From Rarobacter incanus (lineage in GTDB: Bacteria; Actinomycetota; Actinomycetes; Actinomycetales; Cellulomonadaceae), in the NCBI RefSeq assembly GCF_006715765.1, contig NZ_VFNV01000001.1, positions 1,736,001 to 1,800,000 of the forward strand: a stretch of 64,000 nt of DNA, given 5' to 3'. Made by a program: the position numbers and the translations under genes. Shown here piece after piece: positions 42,549-52,156 of this stretch. The notes under the pieces were generated by a model that saw nothing but the letters and a program-made list of their open reading frames with translations, made no database searches and was not told the DNA's origin. The stretch's first letter is position 1, and every line of letters begins with the position of its first letter.

Positions 42549-43088
42549 CTAGTTGCCGGGAACAACGGATGACGTGAGCGTCGCCGCTTGGGCCAAGCAC
42601 AGCGCGCGGCGGTCCCCGGCCGCCCACCCGGCTTCGGTTGGCAACCACAGGACGAACTGCGCGGATCGTGGGCGGGGAGAGAGCGTGCTCGAGGTGCAGC
42701 GCTCTTGGGCGGCCGCTTGAAGTTCATTGAGGGCCGGGCGCACCGCGCTACTGGAGACGCCCGCCATGTCCCAGGCGCCCACCACCTGCGCCTTATGCGG
42801 CGTGTTGCACGGGACCGCCACCACCGTGTCAACTTGCCCGTCGACCGGCAGCGCCTTGAGGCAGTGGCCCACCTGGAGTTGATCGACCCGCGCGTGCGAG
42901 GCCGACGTGACAGTCAGCGCAAGACCCGGGGACCTGGAGATGAAACCGCCAATGGCGAGCACGACCGCAACGCCCACCAAGATGAGCGCAATCAGCACGA
43001 AGACGAGCGTCATGACGGACGTCTGGTCGGCGGCGAAACGCTCTATGAGCGAGCGCCTGCGAGGTTCTGGGTGGGGTAGGTGCGTCAT
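42549..43088 (-). CDS. Septum-formation-family membrane protein
   Basis: A 179-residue protein with a cytoplasmic basic N-terminus, one helix (about 25-50) and an exported domain of the Septum_form type (PF13845): 'VGHCLKALPVDGQVDTVVAVPC' followed by 'PHKAQVVGAW', with four cysteines likely in disulphides. The family is tied to septum formation in actinobacteria by name and weak evidence. It is the last gene of the moxR operon, overlapping the transglutaminase gene by four bases (ATGA). Downstream lies tandem array D. Confidence 0.8.
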   Translation of the reverse strand: MTHLPHPEPRRRSLIERFAADQTSVMTLVFVLIALILVGVAVVLAIGGFISRSPGLALTVTSASHARVDQLQVGHCLKALPVDGQVDTVVAVPCNTPHKAQVVGAWDMAGVSSSAVRPALNELQAAAQERCTSSTLSPRPRSAQFVLWLPTEAGWAAGDRRALCLAQAATLTSSVVPGN

Positions 43089-45409
43089 CGGTGTTCGCGT
43101 CTGGTGGTTCGTCGATTGGCGCGGATGTCGGTGAGTGCGGCCAGTATGGTCGCGAGATTGCGGGCACGCCTATCGTAATGCGGATCCCCACTGGTCTCGC
43201 GGATTCGCGAGGTTTGGTCGGCGTAGCGGGTCAACTCCAGTTCGGCCAAGAGTTGGCTCAGAGCGCTATCCAAGTCGTCCTGTTCAATCCCGCCCGCGGT
43301 CGTTTCGCGTTCGCGGTGTGCGGCGCTGATGCTTGCCGCAAGTTGCCGGGGGGTCGTGTGCGGCAGCGAAGTGAAGCCCGCGCGCCGCGCGCGTCGGGTG
43401 ACTCTTGCCCACTGCTTTTCGATGTCGTGGCGCAGAGCGGCTGCCCGCGCCCTGCGCCAGGCCAACATCCCCCACGCGACAAGCGCCAGCACCAGGGCCG
43501 CTCCCACGGCCGTCAGCAGGGCGGGCAGGCCTCGCAGGCCGCCGCGGCCGCCCATCGATCCGGTCGGCACGGCCGGTGATGCGCTCGAGGTAGGTGTCGG
43601 CGCCGAAGGGCTTGGCGAAGTGGAGGCGGTCGGCGTGGGAGTCGTGGGAGTTGCGCTAGGCGTCGGGGTCGCGGATTGATCGGTCACAGTCCACGACGGT
43701 GCCTGGTTGGTTTGCGTGCTGGGGGTCGGTTCAAAGCGGACCCATCCGATCCCATCGAAGTACGCTTCGGGCCACGCGTGCGCGCGCTTCCCGGTCACCT
43801 CGATGTTGCCTTGCGCGTTCGTGGTTCCGGGCAGGAATCCCTGCGCGAACCGGACCGGGATCCCGAGGCCGCGAGCCATTACCGTCATCGCGGTCGCGAA
43901 CTGCACGCAGTAGCCCTTGCCGGACTCCAGGAAACTCCACACGGGGTCGGCGTCTTGAATCGGGTCCAGCTTCGTTGAGTACGTGAAATTCCCCGGGGAC
44001 CGAAAATACTCTTGGAGGGCGACGAGTTTGTCGTATGAGGTCCGTGCGCCAGCGGTGATGCTCTGGGCGAGGGCATTGATCTGCGCCAGGTGGGGAAGCG
44101 ACGGAACCGTGAGGTAGGCCGAATCGACGGCTCCGCGCGAACGCGAATCCGAGGCGGCCCGCAGCGATTTGGCGGTTGCGTCCGATACGTAGGCGATGAC
44201 CGAGTAGGTGGTGACATTCGGATCGCTGAGGGAAACCGCGCCCGATCCTTCATCCTGCGTGCCTGCCTGTCCCACCAGCGAAACCGGCCCCGTGGGAAGC
44301 GGGATCGCATCGGGGACAAGGTTCACGAGTGTGATGCTGCGCTCGATTAGCGCGGTGAGGTCGGCGGGGTCCTCGTCCGTGCCAATAACATTGGGGCCGA
44401 GCGCCGCGGTGTCGGCGGACGACGCGGTCCACCGCAATCCATCGAATGTGCTGGCCGTGAACAGGCGCATCGGCGAGTTGGCGATGTCTTTGGCGGCCGC
44501 CGCTTGGGCGTCGGTCTGCGTGCGCGGCAACTTGCTGGTGTCGCGGTAGGTGTAGGCGACCGCATCGCTGCGTTCGGTCAGGCTCGTGCCGATATCGACC
44601 GTCGATGCGAGCGAGAATTTACCTTCGCCGCCGCCGCTGCCGGTGCCCGGGATGTACCGCGGATCCTTGCCGCTGGTGAGCGCGATCGCGCCCCCGCCGC
44701 CGGCGCCCATGAGGAGGCAGGACACCACGGCGGCGACCACGAGCCGTCGCGGCCCGGTTTGGGGGGCGCCCGTCCCGGTTGCGAGCAGGAACACCAGGGA
44801 TGCTCCGCCGACCACCCACGCGATCGGGGGGAGGTTTGTGATGAATGACAGCGGCGCTGCCCACAGCGCGGCCAGCACGACGGCGGTCGCCCAGCTGTAC
44901 CCGGCGCCGATCACCAGAGGTTCCACGATCAGATAGAGCAGCACGACGCCGACCACAAGCGCCGCGGCCAGCGCCTCGGTCACCTCCATGGGGCGCGTGC
45001 TGGCGGCGATCTGCGTGCCGACCGGGGTGATGATGTCGATCGTCGCCGTCACCCGGTCGGTTAGGGGCGATGCGATTGCGCGCAGCAGCGTGACAAGACC
45101 GGGGGACGAGTTCCGGGCCTGCGGCCCGGATGCCGCACCGAACAGCGTCAGCGGGAGCGCGATAACGCTGACGGCAAGCACGCCCAGCGGGGTTACGGCG
45201 GCTGCGACGCGGTGGGAAGCGGCGCGTGGCACCAGGAAAATCAGGCGCGTGGCGAGCGCCGGGGTGGCCGCTATGGCGAGCGCGATCATGGTGGATCGCT
45301 GCCACTCGCCGGGTACCAGCACGGCGGTCAGGCCCGCCAGGCCGGCCGCGAAGGCGGCCCACAGCGCGAGCGTGCGCGCGACGAGCATGAGCGCGGTGCG
45401 GCCGGTCAC
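43085..45409 (-). CDS. Membrane transglutaminase-like protein (TgpA type)
   Basis: A 774-residue membrane protein. Six or more helices fill residues 1-225; an exported transglutaminase-like domain follows. The catalytic Cys is in 'GKGYCVQFATAM', His in 'RAHAWPEAYF' and the acid in the next strand ('GWVRFEPTPS'). After a Thr/Pro/Ser linker comes one more helix and a cytoplasmic DUF4129-like tail. The GTG start overlaps the DUF58 stop (GTGA); the longer open frame upstream is a shadow of the DUF58 gene. Proteins of this kind are always found with moxR and DUF58 genes and are thought to act on cell-envelope proteins. Confidence 0.9.
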   Translation of the reverse strand: MTGRTALMLVARTLALWAAFAAGLAGLTAVLVPGEWQRSTMIALAIAATPALATRLIFLVPRAASHRVAAAVTPLGVLAVSVIALPLTLFGAASGPQARNSSPGLVTLLRAIASPLTDRVTATIDIITPVGTQIAASTRPMEVTEALAAALVVGVVLLYLIVEPLVIGAGYSWATAVVLAALWAAPLSFITNLPPIAWVVGGASLVFLLATGTGAPQTGPRRLVVAAVVSCLLMGAGGGGAIALTSGKDPRYIPGTGSGGGEGKFSLASTVDIGTSLTERSDAVAYTYRDTSKLPRTQTDAQAAAAKDIANSPMRLFTASTFDGLRWTASSADTAALGPNVIGTDEDPADLTALIERSITLVNLVPDAIPLPTGPVSLVGQAGTQDEGSGAVSLSDPNVTTYSVIAYVSDATAKSLRAASDSRSRGAVDSAYLTVPSLPHLAQINALAQSITAGARTSYDKLVALQEYFRSPGNFTYSTKLDPIQDADPVWSFLESGKGYCVQFATAMTVMARGLGIPVRFAQGFLPGTTNAQGNIEVTGKRAHAWPEAYFDGIGWVRFEPTPSTQTNQAPSWTVTDQSATPTPSATPTTPTPTASTSPSPSAPTPTSSASPAVPTGSMGGRGGLRGLPALLTAVGAALVLALVAWGMLAWRRARAAALRHDIEKQWARVTRRARRAGFTSLPHTTPRQLAASISAAHRERETTAGGIEQDDLDSALSQLLAELELTRYADQTSRIRETSGDPHYDRRARNLATILAALTDIRANRRTTRREHR

Positions 45410-46680
45410 GATCGCACCGCGCTTGTAACCAGTGCGGTGATGTCGCTGGAGCCGACTTCGGACGGGTGAACCACCCAGCCGCACTCGACCAGCTGCGCGA
45501 TCGCCTCTGCGGGTGCGGGGCCGCAGATGATCGCCTCGCGGCGCGCCCCGCGGGCGTCGTTCGCCGCCAGGCGCAGCGCCTGGAGCAGTTCCGCATCGGG
45601 TGCGGGTATCACCACGAAGACCTGGTCGCCGTGCACCGAGCCGAGGGCCTGCTCCAGTTGCGCGCGCCAGGCAAAAGACGTTAGGTCCGGCAAATCCGCA
45701 AGGGCTGCGCCGACGTTCGTCGTTTCCAGCGGCTGCGGCGGAAGCGGTTGGGAGCACACTATCGTGGACACCTCCCGGCCGTGCCCGCGCAGCGCGTTGT
45801 CCAGGGTCGCCACCAGATCGGTGGGCCAGTGCGCGCGGGCGCGCCACTGCGCGGACGCCGGGGCCGCGCCCCGGCGGCGCACGGGGGGAGTCGTTGTTCC
45901 CAGCAACTCTCCGGCCACGCATACGGTTGCCCGGACAATCGGAGCGCTTTCTTCCGTGCGTACCATGAGCGTGCGGCGGCGGGCGGAACTGGGCCAGTGG
46001 ACCCTTCTGACATCGTCGCCCGGCGCGTATTCACGCAGCAGGGAATCGTCCATTTCCGCGCCGCGCGCTCCGCGTGTGCGGCCGGCGGCCAGCAGCGCGG
46101 CCGGGCTCGCTGGGGGCGTGCCCTGAGCCGGCCCTGCGAGTATCCGCGGGACGACGATCAGGTGCGTGTCGTCCGCGAAGTCGGCGCTGACCGCGATGAG
46201 CCCGAGCGGATCCTCGAACCGAAGCCTTAGATTCCCCAATGGCCACGTGCCCAACTCGGTGGGGGCGACGTGGTAGGTCGTTTGCCACCCTCCCGCGCGG
46301 GCGGGGACGCTGACGGTCCCGCGATACCCGGCAAGGTGCGCGTGGACTTCTTCGTGGGCGGTCGCGTTCGTGAGTAGGCGCAGTGGTCGCGGAAGCGAGC
46401 GGCCATCGATTGCCACAGTGATCGCCACGGTGGTACCCCATGCGGGCTGGGACGGCTGCGCCCGGTGCGCCGCCCGCAGCGCCCCGTGCGCGACTGCGTG
46501 CCGCATCGACAACGCGACTGTCCACGCCACCAGGGTCCCTGCGGCAAGCATGAGCCCGATCGCCAGCGGCGCGACCAGGTGCGTGAGCGCGCCCAGCGCG
46601 ATTGAGGCGGCGGCCAAAACGATGACAATTGCACCCCGGACCGTCATGCGAAGGCGGGCCCTGTAGGTGGCGGATCCCAT
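45406..46680 (-). CDS. DUF58 domain-containing protein
   Basis: A 424-residue protein with two N-terminal helices (about 12-55) and a cytoplasmic part carrying the DUF58 signature 'LREYAPGDDVRRVHWPSSAR' (about residues 217-236). The remainder resembles a von Willebrand A-like fold. It sits between moxR and the transglutaminase gene in the conserved order and spacing (three bases after moxR, overlap with the next gene). The likely role is as a MoxR client in the assembly of envelope complexes. The ATG at 46680 is used; an ATG eleven codons later is possible. Confidence 0.9.
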   Translation of the reverse strand: MGSATYRARLRMTVRGAIVIVLAAASIALGALTHLVAPLAIGLMLAAGTLVAWTVALSMRHAVAHGALRAAHRAQPSQPAWGTTVAITVAIDGRSLPRPLRLLTNATAHEEVHAHLAGYRGTVSVPARAGGWQTTYHVAPTELGTWPLGNLRLRFEDPLGLIAVSADFADDTHLIVVPRILAGPAQGTPPASPAALLAAGRTRGARGAEMDDSLLREYAPGDDVRRVHWPSSARRRTLMVRTEESAPIVRATVCVAGELLGTTTPPVRRRGAAPASAQWRARAHWPTDLVATLDNALRGHGREVSTIVCSQPLPPQPLETTNVGAALADLPDLTSFAWRAQLEQALGSVHGDQVFVVIPAPDAELLQALRLAANDARGARREAIICGPAPAEAIAQLVECGWVVHPSEVGSSDITALVTSAVRS

Positions 46681-46683
46681 GTC

Positions 46684-47712
46684 TCAGGCGGGGCGGGGGA
46701 CGGGGATTGAAGTGACGACTTGCCGCACTATTTCGGCAGGATCGACGCCTTCCGCGCGCGCCTGCGGGGCGAGCACCAGCCTGTGCGCAAGCACCGGGCC
46801 GACCATTTCTTGCACGTCGTCGGGGATAACGAAGTTTCGCGTATGCAGCACGGCGAGGGCCCGGCAGGCCGCCGCAAGCTGCAACGTCGCGCGCGGGGAG
46901 GCGCCGACCCGCACCGCGGGGTGCGCGCGCGTTCCTGCAACGATAGCGACCAGGTATTCCTTGATCACGGGCGAAATGTAGACGGTGTGGACGAACCGGG
47001 TCAGGGCGGCGATCTCGGTCGCCTGCACGACGGGACGCAGCGCGTCCAACGGGTCCTCGCCGTCGCGCTGATCGAGCATGAGCAACTCCGCCTGGGCGCT
47101 GGGGTACCCGACTTCGAGTTTGGCCATGAACCGGTCCCGCTGGGCTTCGGGGAGCGGGTACGTGCCCTCCATCTCGATCGGGTTTTGTGTTGCGACGACA
47201 AGGAAAGGGTCGGGTAGCCGGTATGTTCGCCCGCCGACGGTGACCTGACGCTCCGCCATGCATTCCAGCAGCGCCGATTGCGCTTTGGGGGATGCGCGGT
47301 TGATTTCATCTGCGATAACGATGTTGGCGAACACGGGGCCAGGGCGAAAGGACGAGCGCCCCTCGACATCGTGCAACAGCGTCACGCCCGTGACGTCGCT
47401 GGGGAGCAGGTCGGGGGTGAACTGGATGCGCCCGGTTCGGGTATCGATCAGGGCTGCCAGCGCCTTCGCAAGGGTAGTTTTACCGACCCCCGGCACGTCC
47501 TCAATAAGGATGTGCCCGCGCGCGAGCAGGACCGCGATCGTGGTCCGGATGAGGGCATCGTGGCCCGTTATGACGCTGGCCATGCCGGCGTGCAGGTCGG
47601 CGATGATCGATTGCGCGCGCATGAGTTCGGTGCCGGTGGATGCCGACTCCGTGTGGTTACCTGGTTGATTCAACGAAACCCCCACGATTCGGCCGCCCGG
47701 GCCTGACGTCAT
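46684..47712 (-). CDS. moxR: MoxR-family AAA ATPase
   Basis: A 342-residue AAA+ ATPase of the MoxR type, a chaperone for envelope or cofactor complexes. Walker A is 'EDVPGVGKTTLAKAL', Walker B 'VIADEINRASPKAQSALLE', sensor 1 'VVATQNPIEMEGTYPLPEAQ' and the arginine finger region 'QRDRFM'. The first 30 residues are not conserved and no strong ribosome site precedes the ATG at 47712, so the true start may be slightly downstream. It heads a four-gene operon: moxR, DUF58, transglutaminase, septum-formation protein. Confidence 0.92.
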   Translation of the reverse strand: MTSGPGGRIVGVSLNQPGNHTESASTGTELMRAQSIIADLHAGMASVITGHDALIRTTIAVLLARGHILIEDVPGVGKTTLAKALAALIDTRTGRIQFTPDLLPSDVTGVTLLHDVEGRSSFRPGPVFANIVIADEINRASPKAQSALLECMAERQVTVGGRTYRLPDPFLVVATQNPIEMEGTYPLPEAQRDRFMAKLEVGYPSAQAELLMLDQRDGEDPLDALRPVVQATEIAALTRFVHTVYISPVIKEYLVAIVAGTRAHPAVRVGASPRATLQLAAACRALAVLHTRNFVIPDDVQEMVGPVLAHRLVLAPQARAEGVDPAEIVRQVVTSIPVPRPA

Positions 47713-47777
47713 TGCTGACGCTACCGTAACAGGTCATGGTGTTCGGTGGCACCGGGCGGCGCGAAGGCGACGACGCC

Positions 47778-49064
47778 TTAGATGGTCTGGCGGGCGCGCC
47801 CGATGGCGGTCATTGCGTGGTAAATGACGATGGTGGCAATCGTCGCCATCGCTATGCCGCCGAGGCTGAAGCTGCCGACCGTCCAGGTGAGGTCAGCGAT
47901 CGCCACGACCAGGCCCACCGCTGCGCTCATCAGGTTGGGGGAGTGCGCGAAGCTGACCTTGTTGTCGACCCAGATCCGCACGCCCATCATCCCGATCATT
48001 CCGTAGAGCACCACGCCCGCCCCACCCAGTACGCCTGTTGGGATCGCCTGAATGACGGCTCCCACCTTCGGCGAGAAAGCGAGGAGGACAGCGGTGGCAC
48101 CCGCAACCCAGTACGCGGCGGTCGAATACACGCGAGTGGAGGCCATCACGCCGATGTTCTCGCCGTAGGTCGTGGTGGCGGAACCGCCCGCGCTTCCGGC
48201 GATCATGGTGGAAAGGCCGTCCGCCATCAGGGCGCGGCCGGTCATCGGGTCCAAGTTCTTCCCCGTCATCTGCGCCACCGTCTTGACGTGCCCGACGTTC
48301 TCCGCGATCAGCACCAGGACGACCGGCAAGAACAGTCCCAGGGTGGCTGCGTGGAACTGCGGCGAGTGGAACGTGGGAAGGCCGATCCAGGCAAAGTCGC
48401 CGAAGCGCTTGCCGTCACCGAGCAGGTCGTAGTTGATCGATCCGCGCAGCGCGCCGACGACATAACCGACCACGACACCGAGCATGACTGACAGTCGGCC
48501 CAAGATCCCTCGGAACAGCACGCCGGTCAGGACTATGACGACGACTGTGACGGTGGCCTCGACGGGGCCGACGCCGAAGCTACTGCCGGCGGTTGGTGCG
48601 AGGTTGAGGCCGATCAGGGCGACGATCGCACCTGTGACGGCGGGAGGCATCAGGACCTCGATCCAGCGGGTACCGGCCTTTTGGACGACAACGCCGACCA
48701 GGAACAGGACGAATCCGGCGGCAATGACGCCGCCCAGCGCGCCCGCCATCCCGAACTGCTGCTGGGTCGCCGTGATGGGCGCAATGAACGCGAAGCTGGA
48801 ACCGAGGTAGCTGGGAACTCGTCCGCGCGTCAAGAACAGGAAAAGGAACGTTCCGATTCCCGAAAACAGAAGCGTCGTGCTGGGTGGGAAGCCCGTCAGT
48901 GCGGGGACCAGCAGCGTGGCGCCGGCCATCGCCAGGACGTGCTGAATGCCGATGCCGATAGTGCGCGGCCAGGTGAGGCGCTCGGTGGGGGAGACGACCG
49001 CGCCCGGCGCGATCGATTTGCCGTCGCCGTGCAGGGTCCATGAAAAAGCTGAGGGGAGTTTCAT
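47778..49064 (-). CDS. Uracil/xanthine permease, NCS2 family
   Basis: A 428-residue nucleobase/proton symporter of the NCS2 family, probably for uracil (UraA type). About fourteen helices are seen. Family landmarks are 'QHVLAMAGATLLVPALTGFPPSTTLLFSGIGT', 'LGSSFAFIAPI', 'VLIAENVGHVKTVAQMTGKN' with its Glu, and 'AGSAGGSATTTYGENIGVMA', whose NxG/E motif binds the pyrimidine. The gene stands alone on the minus strand. Uracil uptake would connect with pyrE further along, but the two are not linked in one operon. Confidence 0.92.
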   Translation of the reverse strand: MKLPSAFSWTLHGDGKSIAPGAVVSPTERLTWPRTIGIGIQHVLAMAGATLLVPALTGFPPSTTLLFSGIGTFLFLFLTRGRVPSYLGSSFAFIAPITATQQQFGMAGALGGVIAAGFVLFLVGVVVQKAGTRWIEVLMPPAVTGAIVALIGLNLAPTAGSSFGVGPVEATVTVVVIVLTGVLFRGILGRLSVMLGVVVGYVVGALRGSINYDLLGDGKRFGDFAWIGLPTFHSPQFHAATLGLFLPVVLVLIAENVGHVKTVAQMTGKNLDPMTGRALMADGLSTMIAGSAGGSATTTYGENIGVMASTRVYSTAAYWVAGATAVLLAFSPKVGAVIQAIPTGVLGGAGVVLYGMIGMMGVRIWVDNKVSFAHSPNLMSAAVGLVVAIADLTWTVGSFSLGGIAMATIATIVIYHAMTAIGRARQTI

Positions 49065-49127
49065 GGCTCCCAGTATCGCCCACCGGTGGGGTTCGCCGCA
49101 GTGAGGTATGTCCTAGTTGGTGAAATC

Positions 49128-49919
49128 TCAGTCTTGAATGTCGAGAATGACGGGGACGTGGTCGGAGGCGCCCTTTCCCTTTCGCTCGTCGCGCAGGATC
49201 GTGACGCCCGCGGTTTGCTGGGCGAGTGCGGGGGAAACGTAGGCGAAATCGATGCGCATACCCGAGTTCTTCGGGAAGCTCAGGCGCTGGTAGTCCCAGT
49301 ATGTGTAGGTGTGTTCCGCCGGGAGGAAGCGGCGGGTGATTTCCTGGTAGCCGCCGCGCTCGATCGCGGCGAAGGCGTCGCGTTCGGGTGCGGTCAGGTG
49401 CGTCTTGCCGGTGAAGAAGCTGGGGTCCCAGACATCAGTGTCGAGTGGGGCGACGTTCCAGTCGCCCATCAGCGCGATCCGGGCCGACGGGTCGGCGGCG
49501 AGCCACCCGGCGGATGCCGCCTGCAACTGGCTGAGCCACTCCAGTTTGTATGCGTAGTGCGGGTCGGTGACCTCGCGGCCGTTGGGAACGTAAAGGCTCC
49601 ACACGCGGATCCCTGCGCATGTCGCGCCGAGCGCGCGCGCCTCGATAGCCGCGGGGTCGCCGAAGGGCGGCTGCCCCGCGAAGTGCGTTTCCACGTCGGC
49701 AATCCCCACGCGGGAGATTACCGCGACTCCGTTCCACTGGCTGTGACCGGTGTGCGCGACCTGGTAGCCGGCCTCCAGGAAGGGCGCGGTCGGGAACGCG
49801 GCGTCCTTCACTTTGGTTTCCTGCAACGCCAGGACGTCCAGGTCTTCCCTCTCCAGCAGCGCCAGCGCGCGATCGATGCGGGAGCGGACGGAGTTGATGT
49901 TCCAGGTGGCGATGCGCAT
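49128..49919 (-). CDS. xthA: Exodeoxyribonuclease III
   Basis: A 263-residue AP endonuclease/3'-exonuclease of the ExoIII family. The ATG at 49919 gives the family start 'MRIATWNINSVRSRI'; the open frame before it is array C sequence. Catalytic motifs: Glu in 'LALQETKV', Tyr in 'RVWSLYVPNGR', Asp/Asn in 'LMGDWNVAPLD', and 'ASDHVPVILD' at the end, with 'MRIDFAYVS' before it. It should repair abasic sites in the cytoplasm. The upstream region is repeat array C. Confidence 0.94.
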   Translation of the reverse strand: MRIATWNINSVRSRIDRALALLEREDLDVLALQETKVKDAAFPTAPFLEAGYQVAHTGHSQWNGVAVISRVGIADVETHFAGQPPFGDPAAIEARALGATCAGIRVWSLYVPNGREVTDPHYAYKLEWLSQLQAASAGWLAADPSARIALMGDWNVAPLDTDVWDPSFFTGKTHLTAPERDAFAAIERGGYQEITRRFLPAEHTYTYWDYQRLSFPKNSGMRIDFAYVSPALAQQTAGVTILRDERKGKGASDHVPVILDIQD

Positions 49920-50032
49920 GGAAACCAGCCTATCGAACGAGGCCGCCCCTCCCGCTGGCCGAGTGCGGTGAAGGTGCATATCGAGACCGCCCGGCTTCGC
50001 CCGGCTTCGCCTTGGCGCGCGGGGGGCCCGGG

Positions 50033-50470
50033 AACGTCGAGTGCGGGGTTTTGGTTCGAGTGCGGTGGTTTGTGCAGGGGTTTTGACTGGAAGGGGCGCA
50101 CTCGGCGCGCGCGGGGGTAGCCGGGGTCGTCGAGTGCGGGGTTTTGGTTCGAGTGCGGTGGTTTGTGCAGGGGTTTTGACTGGAAGGGGCGCACTCGGCG
50201 CGCGCGGGGGTGCCCGTACTCATCGAGTGCGGTGGTTTGGTTCGAGTGCGCGGGCGGCTCGACCCGCGAAGGTCGTCGTTCTTGGCCGGCCCTGACTGGA
50301 AGGGGCGCACTCGGCGCGCGCGGGGGTAGCCGGGGTCGTCGAGTGCGGGGTTTTGGTTCGAGTGCGGTGGTTTGTGCAGGGGTTTTGACTGGAAGGGGCG
50401 CACTCGGCGCGCGCGGGGGTGCCCGTACTCGTCGAGTGCGGGGTTTTCTGGGGGGCGCGTGACTGGAAAG
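50033..50470. repeat. Modular repeat array C (about 4 units)
   Basis: The same modular family as arrays A and B, with the first inner module (GTGGTTTGTGCAGGGG) three times and the long CGGCTCGACCCGCGAAGG module once. The trailer here reads GGCGCACTCGGCGCGCGCGG. At its left edge (49976-49992) is GCATATCGAGACCGCCC, which is the reverse complement of part of the array D unit. The array and flanks fill the divergent gap 49920-50651, where no gene is supported. Confidence 0.92.
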
Positions 50471-50505
50471 CGAACCCCAGGGAAACCCGACGCGTCTCAC
50501 ATCGT

Positions 50506-50520
50506 AAACATAGGATGTTT
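50506..50520. promoter_or_regulatory. Palindrome AAACAT-N3-ATGTTT
   Basis: The second copy of the palindrome seen at 19235, with centre AGG. It lies 36 bases after array C and 131 bases before the MHS transporter ATG. A TTGACA box (50543-50548) follows it, so it could be an operator upstream of that promoter; a matching -10 box is not clear. Confidence 0.5.
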
Positions 50521-50651
50521 GCATTGTGGAATCGCGTTACGGTTGACATGACAGTTCATCAATCATGTGAAAAACTTCGCGGCGCAGCCGCGGCGGAGCG
50601 CCTGCGTTCCACCCGCGCGCCGGCCGCCGCGCACCAGTAAGAGGTTCTTCA

Positions 50652-52031
50652 ATGACGGCATCCTCGGCTGCGCCGACCGCCACGACAGCTCAAGTTCTCA
50701 ACTCGCCAGCGCGGGTGATTACCGCGAGCCTAGTCGGCACGACGATCGAGTTTTACGACTTCTACGTGTATGCGACCGCGGCCGTCTTGGTGTTCCCATC
50801 GCTGTTCTTTCCTTCGAACAACCCGACCACGGCGCTGCTTGCCTCGTTCGCGGTGTTCGGCGCGGCAATGGTTGCTCGTCCCATCGGCGCGATCGTGTTC
50901 GGGCACTTGGGCGACAAGAAGGGCCGCAAGACGACCCTCGTGATCTCGCTGCTCACCATGGGGATCGCGACGTTCCTGATCGGATTCTTGCCCACCTATC
51001 ACTCGATAGGAGTGCTGGCTCCCACGCTGCTGCTCATCTTGCGCCTCACCCAGGGTTTCGCGTTGGGCGGCGAATGGTCGGGCGCCGCACTGGTCGCGAC
51101 GGAGAATGCCCCCGCAGGCAAGCGCGCCTGGTACGGGACGTTTCCGCAGCTCGGAGCGCCGATCGGATTCATCATCGCCAACGGCCTGTTCCTCATCATC
51201 AACTGGGCCCTGCCACACCCCACCGACACGTTGCTCAAATCCGAGGCCTTCCTGGGCTGGGGGTGGCGCATACCGTTCCTGTTCTCCGCGGTGATGGTGA
51301 TTGTCGGCCTGTGGGTTCGACTCAAGCTCGTTGAGTCCGAGGCCTTCAAGACCGCAGAAAAGCAAGGCGCAATCCGCAAGGTCCCCCTGGGCGAAACATT
51401 GCGGTTCCACTGGAAGGCGCTAATCCAGGGAACGTTCATCATGCTCGCGACATACGTTCTGTTCTATCTCATGACGAGCTTCACGCTCACCTACGGCACA
51501 GCGGCATCCGACGCCGCGGTTCCGGGCCTCGGCATCCGTTACGTCGACTTCGTGCTCATGCAGATCCTCGCGGTCGTGTTCTTTGGGATCTTGACAGCGG
51601 TTTCGGGCCCGCTCGCCGACAAACACGGACGCAGGTTCGTGCTGATCATCGTGACGACCGCGATCATCGTCTTCGGGCTCACCTTCGGGTTCTTCCTCGC
51701 GCCGCACGGCGACCTAACAACCGCAGTGACCATCGCGTTCCTGATCGTGGGATTTTCGCTCATGGGCCTGACGTTCGGCCCGATGGGGGCTTACCTGCCG
51801 GAGCTGTTCCCGACCAACGTCCGGTACACCGGATCGGCCATTGCCTACAACGTGTCGTCGATCCTGGGAGCCGCCCTCGCACCTATCATTGCGGTGGCGC
51901 TGTGGACCGCGGCGAACGGCTCGACCTGGCTGGTGGGCATCTACCTGGCGGGGGCCAGCGTGCTGACCCTCATCGCGCTGATCGTGACGCCGGAAACCAA
52001 AGAGACGGACTACGACGCGGCCTCGCGCTGA
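50652..52031 (+). CDS. MFS transporter, MHS family
   Basis: A 459-residue proton symporter of the metabolite:H+ symporter (MHS) group, relatives of ProP and ShiA. Twelve helices. Landmarks are 'GTTIEFYDFYVYATAA' in helix 1, 'GHLGDKKGRKTTLVISLLTMG' after helix 2, 'RLTQGFALGGEWSGAAL' and 'ADKHGRRFVL' in the second half. Members carry osmolytes, dicarboxylates or aromatic acids, so the substrate is unresolved. AAGAGG lies about eight bases before the ATG. It is a single-gene unit, possibly controlled through the upstream palindrome. Confidence 0.9.
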   Translation: MTASSAAPTATTAQVLNSPARVITASLVGTTIEFYDFYVYATAAVLVFPSLFFPSNNPTTALLASFAVFGAAMVARPIGAIVFGHLGDKKGRKTTLVISLLTMGIATFLIGFLPTYHSIGVLAPTLLLILRLTQGFALGGEWSGAALVATENAPAGKRAWYGTFPQLGAPIGFIIANGLFLIINWALPHPTDTLLKSEAFLGWGWRIPFLFSAVMVIVGLWVRLKLVESEAFKTAEKQGAIRKVPLGETLRFHWKALIQGTFIMLATYVLFYLMTSFTLTYGTAASDAAVPGLGIRYVDFVLMQILAVVFFGILTAVSGPLADKHGRRFVLIIVTTAIIVFGLTFGFFLAPHGDLTTAVTIAFLIVGFSLMGLTFGPMGAYLPELFPTNVRYTGSAIAYNVSSILGAALAPIIAVALWTAANGSTWLVGIYLAGASVLTLIALIVTPETKETDYDAASR

Positions 52032-52156
52032 CGGCATGATCCGAGCTGCGGCGCGGCCTCTCGCCGCCGTCGCGCTCCCGGCGCGTCCACATTGCCAACC
52101 CGGCGCCGGCGGGCAGCCGCCGACGGGCGGGCGGGCCGGCGGGGTGGGGGCACTCG

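Noticed and set aside
41611-42552. Overlapping ORFs with 'CASLIECAVGVYRDQELGG' repeats in array D
   Set aside because: The unit is 118-119 bases, not a multiple of three, so the frame rotates between units; this is repeat DNA, not a repeat protein.
43085-45922. 945-codon version of the transglutaminase gene
   Set aside because: The first 171 codons read through the DUF58 gene in another frame with an Arg/Gly-rich peptide; the GTG at 45409 in the GTGA overlap is the natural start.
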